Source: Phormidium ambiguum IAM M-71 (lineage in GTDB: Bacteria > Cyanobacteriota > Cyanobacteriia > Cyanobacteriales > Aerosakkonemataceae). Taken from it: DNA of 64,000 nucleotides. The notes under the pieces were generated by a model, which was given only the letters and a program-made list of their open reading frames with translations, was not told where the DNA came from and did no database searches. The stretch is taken from positions 62,001 to 126,000 of the forward strand of contig NZ_MRCE01000013.1 of the NCBI RefSeq assembly GCF_001904725.1, given 5' to 3'. A program made the position numbers and the translations under genes. Shown one piece after another: positions 60,862-64,000 of the stretch (positions within the stretch are counted from its first letter, which is position 1; every line of letters starts with the position of its first letter).

Positions 60862-61005
60862 GGGGAGATGGGGAGATGAGGGGCAAGGGGAAAAGGGAAA
60901 AAGGGAAAAAGGGAAAAGAGGAACAATGTGAATTTTTCACTTCTACCTTTTACCTTCTGCCCTCTGCCCTCTGCCTTCTGCCTTCTGCCTTCTGCCTTTC
61001 TTCCC
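60862..61005. repeat. G-rich tract and TTCTGCC heptamer block
   Basis: GGGGAGATGGGG and GGGAAAAA units (60863-60917) are followed by CTTCTGCC and CCTCTGCC heptamers (60950-61005) between crtH and the secreted protein. Same composition as the block at 1604-1785. Confidence 0.8.
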
Positions 61006-61007
61006 TT

Positions 61008-61445
61008 CTACCTTACGGGAAAGATGCGTCCGAATAAGGGTAAATAAGCTCTTAGGGATTGTTTGTGTTTAGCTCTCACGTCTGTGTCTAGGGAGCGTTC
61101 TAAGGCTTGTGCATTTGTGGTTCCTTGGGGTGTTTTTTCCGACATGATGACTAAGGCTTGGGCTAAACGAATGGCGGCTTCGTTTTTGTTGCCTTTGGCG
61201 ATAGCTTCGTCGGCTAATTTAATGGCTACGCTTTCGTCTGGGACTCCTGAAGGGCGGCGAATAATGCCTCTGGTTATTGCTCTTTCATAATTTAGCCTGT
61301 AGGGAGTGCAAGTTTGGGGAGTGCAGGGTTTTGCTTGTTTGGTGAAGCTTTCAGTATTGATTTGAGCAGTGGTTGTTTGAGGGAAAATGATGCAGGTGGC
61401 GATCGCTCCCAGAACAACTATAATTTTGGTGCGAGTTATTAGCAT
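61008..61445 (-). CDS. Small secreted protein of unknown function
   Basis: From MLITRTKIIVVLGAIATCII the protein is 145 residues with a cleavable signal peptide. The mature part has two cysteines (PCTPQTCTPYRLNY) and a helical region (AIKLADEAIAKGNKNEAAIRLAQALVIM). An 18-codon longer frame is open but would overlap the TetR gene and lacks the signal. I do not recognise the family. It is downstream of tetR by 22 nt and possibly cotranscribed. Confidence 0.65.
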   Translation of the reverse strand: MLITRTKIIVVLGAIATCIIFPQTTTAQINTESFTKQAKPCTPQTCTPYRLNYERAITRGIIRRPSGVPDESVAIKLADEAIAKGNKNEAAIRLAQALVIMSEKTPQGTTNAQALERSLDTDVRAKHKQSLRAYLPLFGRIFPVR

Positions 61446-61467
61446 AGTCTTTCTTTTGTGCAAGTTA

Positions 61468-62094
61468 CTAATCAGATATTTCTTTGGTGGCAATATCACC
61501 TAAAATACAACGAATTAAGCTTTTAATTAACCGCTCTTTTTCCATTGGCATTGTGTGTTTCCCTTGCAATAGTTCTTGCGATAGGATAAACCCAACAATT
61601 GTTCCCATAAAAATGCGGGTGCTTGCTTCTGAATCGGGGATATTTAATTCAGGATGGGACTGGAAGTAAGCAGTTAAATTGCGATAACCATATTGCACGA
61701 CGGTATTACTATAAAGTTGGGCGAGTTCGGGAAATCTTCCAGATTCAGCAATTACTAATCTAATAAAAGCAATATACTCTGGATCTTCCATTCTGCGTAG
61801 TATACTGTTTGCCAGTTTGGAGAGAACTGCCACAGGTTCGCCTTGAAACAATTCTGATTCCGATTGATATTCTGCTTGCAAGCGACGAATTGTAACTCGT
61901 TCGATTAATGCTTTAAAAAGTCTTTCTTTGTCCTGAAAGTGGCTGTAAATTGTTTGCTTGGATACACCTGCTTCTGCTGCTACCCGATCCATGCTGGTTG
62001 TTGCGTATCCATGATGTAAAAAAATTCTCATTGCTCCTTGCAAAATTTGTTCTTGTTTATTATTTATTGCCAAGGTTGCCTTTTTTTCAATCAT
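61468..62094 (-). CDS. TetR/AcrR family regulator
   Basis: The 208-residue protein has the TetR DNA-binding domain: ILQGAMRIFLHHGYATTSMDRVAAEAGVSKQTIYSHFQDKERLF split over residues 18-61, with the recognition helix in VSKQTIYSHF. The C-terminal ligand domain (65-200) resembles AefR/TetR_C_7 types. It is divergent from the HlyD-ABC efflux genes, the usual layout of a repressor of its own pump. The palindrome at 62164-62182 is a candidate operator. Confidence 0.88.
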   Translation of the reverse strand: MIEKKATLAINNKQEQILQGAMRIFLHHGYATTSMDRVAAEAGVSKQTIYSHFQDKERLFKALIERVTIRRLQAEYQSESELFQGEPVAVLSKLANSILRRMEDPEYIAFIRLVIAESGRFPELAQLYSNTVVQYGYRNLTAYFQSHPELNIPDSEASTRIFMGTIVGFILSQELLQGKHTMPMEKERLIKSLIRCILGDIATKEISD

Positions 62095-62153
62095 TGATTT
62101 TCTCAGTCGAAAAATATTAATTTAGACTTTTTTGTAAATTTCTGTAAATTTTT

Positions 62154-62182
62154 TTGTTAAAGCATACTGTAAGGTATAGTAT
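62154..62182 (+). promoter_or_regulatory. Candidate promoter and TetR operator of the efflux operon
   Basis: ATACTgtaaggtatAGTAT (62164-62182) is a 5-bp-arm inverted repeat. TTGTTA (62154-62159) with TAGTAT (62177-62182), 17 nt apart, could be a promoter for the HlyD gene overlapped by it. A TetR gene is divergent. Confidence 0.45.
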
Positions 62183-62320
62183 AACAAATATAATTCATAC
62201 TAAACAGTCTAGTTCAATAAGAATCAGTTTATCCAGTAGGCGATATTTATTGAAAATTTTGTTGGATAAAACATCATAATGATTGCGATTCCCCAGAACT
62301 AAAACCAGGGGGTATAACCC

Positions 62321-63706
62321 ATGACACAATTAAGTTCACGACCGAATCAATTTGTTACCGATGCTCAAGAAAAACCTAATTCAGAGCGTAAATTGAAACT
62401 TAAGTTGTTACGAATTCCGTTAGTTTTGTTATTAATTGGTGGGGTCGGTTTTTTCAGTTGGCATTATTTTTCTCGTCCCCAAAAAGAAGGTTTAGAATTG
62501 AGTGGAAGGATTGAGGGATATCCGACAGATATTGGTGCAAAGGTTGGGGGAAGAATTAGTTTGGTGACGGTGCGAGAAGGCGATCGCGTAAATCAAGGTG
62601 ATGTCATTGTTAGATTGGATGATGCAGAAATTCAAGCACAATTAAGAGGCGCAACGGCGAGAATTACGGCGGCGGAACAACAGAAACAGCAGGTTTTAGC
62701 ACAAATTGAAGTAATTAATAGCCAAATTCAAGAAGCACAATTAAATATGCAGCAAGCGATGGGAGATGCGAAAGGAAAAATCTTTCAAGCCGAATCAAAT
62801 TTAGCAGCTGCACAGGCGCAAGTGAGTCAAGCAGAAGCGATCGTTAACCAAGCACAGGCGGAAGTTATTCGCGCACAAACACAGGTGAATCAGACAAAAT
62901 CGCAGTTAAAATTAGCAAGGGTAAACCGCGATCGCTACGCACAACTTTATAAAGAAGGCGCATTTTCTAAACAAGTATTTGATGAAGCACAAACTAAGTT
63001 TGAAACTGCTGAAGCAACTTATGAAAATGCTGTAGCGGGATTGGAAACTAGTAAGGCAACTTTAGCCAGTAGAAAAGCGGCTGTTGATGCGGCAAAAAGG
63101 CAAGTAAATGCGGCGCAAGGTGGGTTATTGCAAGCGGAAACTACAAAGATAAACCCAGATATTCGTAACACTCAAGTTAGTGCTTTACGCAGACAATTAA
63201 ATGTAGCTAAAGCACAATTAGCGGCGGCGGAAGCAGAAATCAAAAACGCTCAAGCAGCACAACAGCAAATTCAAGCACAAATGTCTTATTTAAATATAGT
63301 TAGTCCGATTAGTGGTGTAGTAATTACTCGCAGCGTTGAACCGGGAGAAGTAGTAGCAACAGGCAAAACTTTATTAACAGTAATTAATCCTAATTCTGTT
63401 TATTTACGTGGTTTTATTCCTGAAGGTAAAATCGGTGAAGTTCGCGTCGGACAAACTGCCAAAATTTTCTTAGATTCAGCACCAAAACAACCTTTAAATG
63501 CTCATGTAGCGGCGATCGACACTGAAGCATCTTTCACCCCTGAAAACATCTATTTTAAAGACGATCGAGTTAAACAAGTTTTTGGTGTAAAACTTGCACT
63601 TGACAACCCCCAAGGATTCGCTAAACCTGGGATGCCTGCTGATGCAGAAATTATCCCAGAACAAAAATCATCTGGCAATACTACTCAATTAACAGGAAAA
63701 AATTAA
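62321..63706 (+). CDS. HlyD-family membrane fusion protein (efflux adaptor)
   Basis: The 461-residue protein has one N-terminal membrane helix (IPLVLLLIGGVGFFSWHYF). A lipoyl half-motif follows (GYPTDIGAKVGGRISLVTVREGD, IVRLDDAEIQAQL), then a long alpha-hairpin (about 110-330) of Gln/Ala-rich coiled coil, the second lipoyl half (LNIVSPISGVVITRSVEPGE) and a beta-barrel (VYLRGFIPEGKIGEVRVGQ). It links an inner-membrane ABC pump to an outer-membrane channel, like EmrA/YbhG. The ABC ATPase gene follows 152 nt downstream. Confidence 0.9.
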   Translation: MTQLSSRPNQFVTDAQEKPNSERKLKLKLLRIPLVLLLIGGVGFFSWHYFSRPQKEGLELSGRIEGYPTDIGAKVGGRISLVTVREGDRVNQGDVIVRLDDAEIQAQLRGATARITAAEQQKQQVLAQIEVINSQIQEAQLNMQQAMGDAKGKIFQAESNLAAAQAQVSQAEAIVNQAQAEVIRAQTQVNQTKSQLKLARVNRDRYAQLYKEGAFSKQVFDEAQTKFETAEATYENAVAGLETSKATLASRKAAVDAAKRQVNAAQGGLLQAETTKINPDIRNTQVSALRRQLNVAKAQLAAAEAEIKNAQAAQQQIQAQMSYLNIVSPISGVVITRSVEPGEVVATGKTLLTVINPNSVYLRGFIPEGKIGEVRVGQTAKIFLDSAPKQPLNAHVAAIDTEASFTPENIYFKDDRVKQVFGVKLALDNPQGFAKPGMPADAEIIPEQKSSGNTTQLTGKN

Positions 63707-63748
63707 AGCGGCAAAACAAAAAATCTCTTTCTTCTCTTTCTTCGTGTC

Positions 63749-63802
63749 CTTCGTGTCTTCGTGGTTCAAAAATTATTTTTTTTGAACCACGAAGACACGA
63801 AG
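63749..63802. repeat. Perfect 24-bp inverted repeat (CTTCGTGTCTTCGTGGTTC type)
   Basis: CTTCGTGTCTTCGTGGTTC plus AAAAA (63749-63772) pairs perfectly with its complement at 63779-63802 over a 6-nt loop. CTTCGTGTCCTTCGTG flanks show decayed units. It lies between the HlyD and ABC ATPase genes and could reduce readthrough. The motif is a common dispersed cyanobacterial repeat. Confidence 0.85.
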
Positions 63803-63858
63803 AGCGCGAAGAGGAAGACGAAGAATTTAATAATAATAGTGTAAATTAAGTTGAGAAA

Positions 63859-64000
63859 ATGAGTCAATTTATTATTGAAAATGCTGATTTTAAGATGCAA
63901 AACCCCTCAAGTAATTTGGTTATTGAGGTGGCCGAACTTTATAAAAGATATGGTAAGTTAACAGCAGTTAAAGGGGTGAATTTTGCTGTTAGACGGGGGG
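63859..64000 (+). CDS. ABC transporter ATPase, N-terminal fragment (cut by window edge)
   Basis: The visible 47 codons begin MSQFIIENADFKMQNP and reach LVIEVAELYKRYGKLTAVKG followed by VNFAVRRG, the A-loop region (Tyr in KRYG) just before Walker A. It fits the drug/ABC-2 export ATPases (DrrA/YbhF type) that pair with HlyD adaptors. The P-loop is beyond the window. Confidence 0.8.
   Translation, partial: MSQFIIENADFKMQNPSSNLVIEVAELYKRYGKLTAVKGVNFAVRRG

Noticed and set aside
1-64000. tRNA, rRNA or CRISPR array
   Set aside because: No GGTTCGAATCC-type T-arm with a CCA-side stem, no rRNA signature, and no regularly spaced 25-40 nt direct repeats with unique spacers. The tandem repeats present are 7-8 nt units.

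Overview
The window is chromosomal DNA from a filamentous-type cyanobacterium. Direct signs are frequent HIP1 octamers (GCGATCGC), many dispersed palindromic and short tandem repeats, and genes characteristic of oxygenic phototrophs: the start of chlorophyll synthase chlG, a Get3d-type ATPase, a DUF2862 protein, carotenoid isomerase crtH, a PAP/fibrillin protein and a DUF4327 protein. Base composition is AT-rich. I saw no rRNA, tRNA, CRISPR array, transposase or prophage gene. The species cannot be named from sequence alone.

Layout. 0-1.5 kb (minus): DUF2862 - get3d - chlG (cut by the window edge), a compact photosynthesis-linked operon. 2.0-13.6 kb (plus): a surface-glycan locus with an ABC-2 exporter pair (Wzm/Wzt type), a methyltransferase, a sulfotransferase-GT2-coiled-coil fusion, a three-glycosyltransferase fusion, a stand-alone sulfotransferase and a GT4 enzyme. 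This looks like a system for making, decorating and exporting a sulfated polysaccharide. 14.2-16.7 kb: an RTX-like repeat protein, a degraded DUF433/DUF5615 toxin-antitoxin pair and a half-length TauE/SafE protein. 16.9-22.0 kb: CocE-type hydrolase, cupin and isochorismatase-type amidase (minus) divergent from an Atz/Trz-type amidohydrolase and an AtzH/HpxZ-like protein (plus). A double palindrome sits between the divergent arms. With allantoinase puuE (35.8 kb) these suggest use of ureide or N-heterocycle compounds.

22.1-28.1 kb (minus): an SGNH hydrolase, then a tightly packed chain of MBOAT acyltransferase, its SGNH-like partner, Lin0512, LD-carboxypeptidase (S66), DUF6883 and DUF4926, mostly with 0-4 nt junctions. 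28.2-30.6 kb: threonine aldolase - glutaminase - TPR protein. 30.9-35.3 kb: a complete CUT1-type sugar ABC importer. 35.8-39.3 kb: puuE, DUF1361, FGGY sugar kinase and DUF4327. 39.6-48.9 kb: pcrA/uvrD helicase, a PAS-GAF histidine kinase, a c-di-GMP phosphodiesterase (EAL), a secreted or lipoprotein-like protein, an OmpA-domain protein and metK.

49.4-52.7 kb (plus): an unusual set of FHA-zinc-ribbon protein, FHA-flavin oxidoreductase fusion and small membrane protein, followed by a frameshifted AbrB-like antitoxin. This trio is my best candidate for an undescribed system. 52.8-61.0 kb: PAP/fibrillin, a CrtISO paralogue, aroE, several small cyanobacterial proteins, yggT, upp and crtH with a strong promoter-like sequence. 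61.0-64 kb: a small secreted protein and a TetR regulator divergent from an HlyD-family adaptor and the start of an ABC ATPase, an efflux operon cut by the right edge.

Intergenic DNA is rich in repeat families: TTCTGCC heptamers, AGCAGGGG octamers, GGGGACT-type runs and at least six palindromic families. One has entered a coding region in frame (FGGY kinase) and one supplies a false upstream start for the cupin gene.
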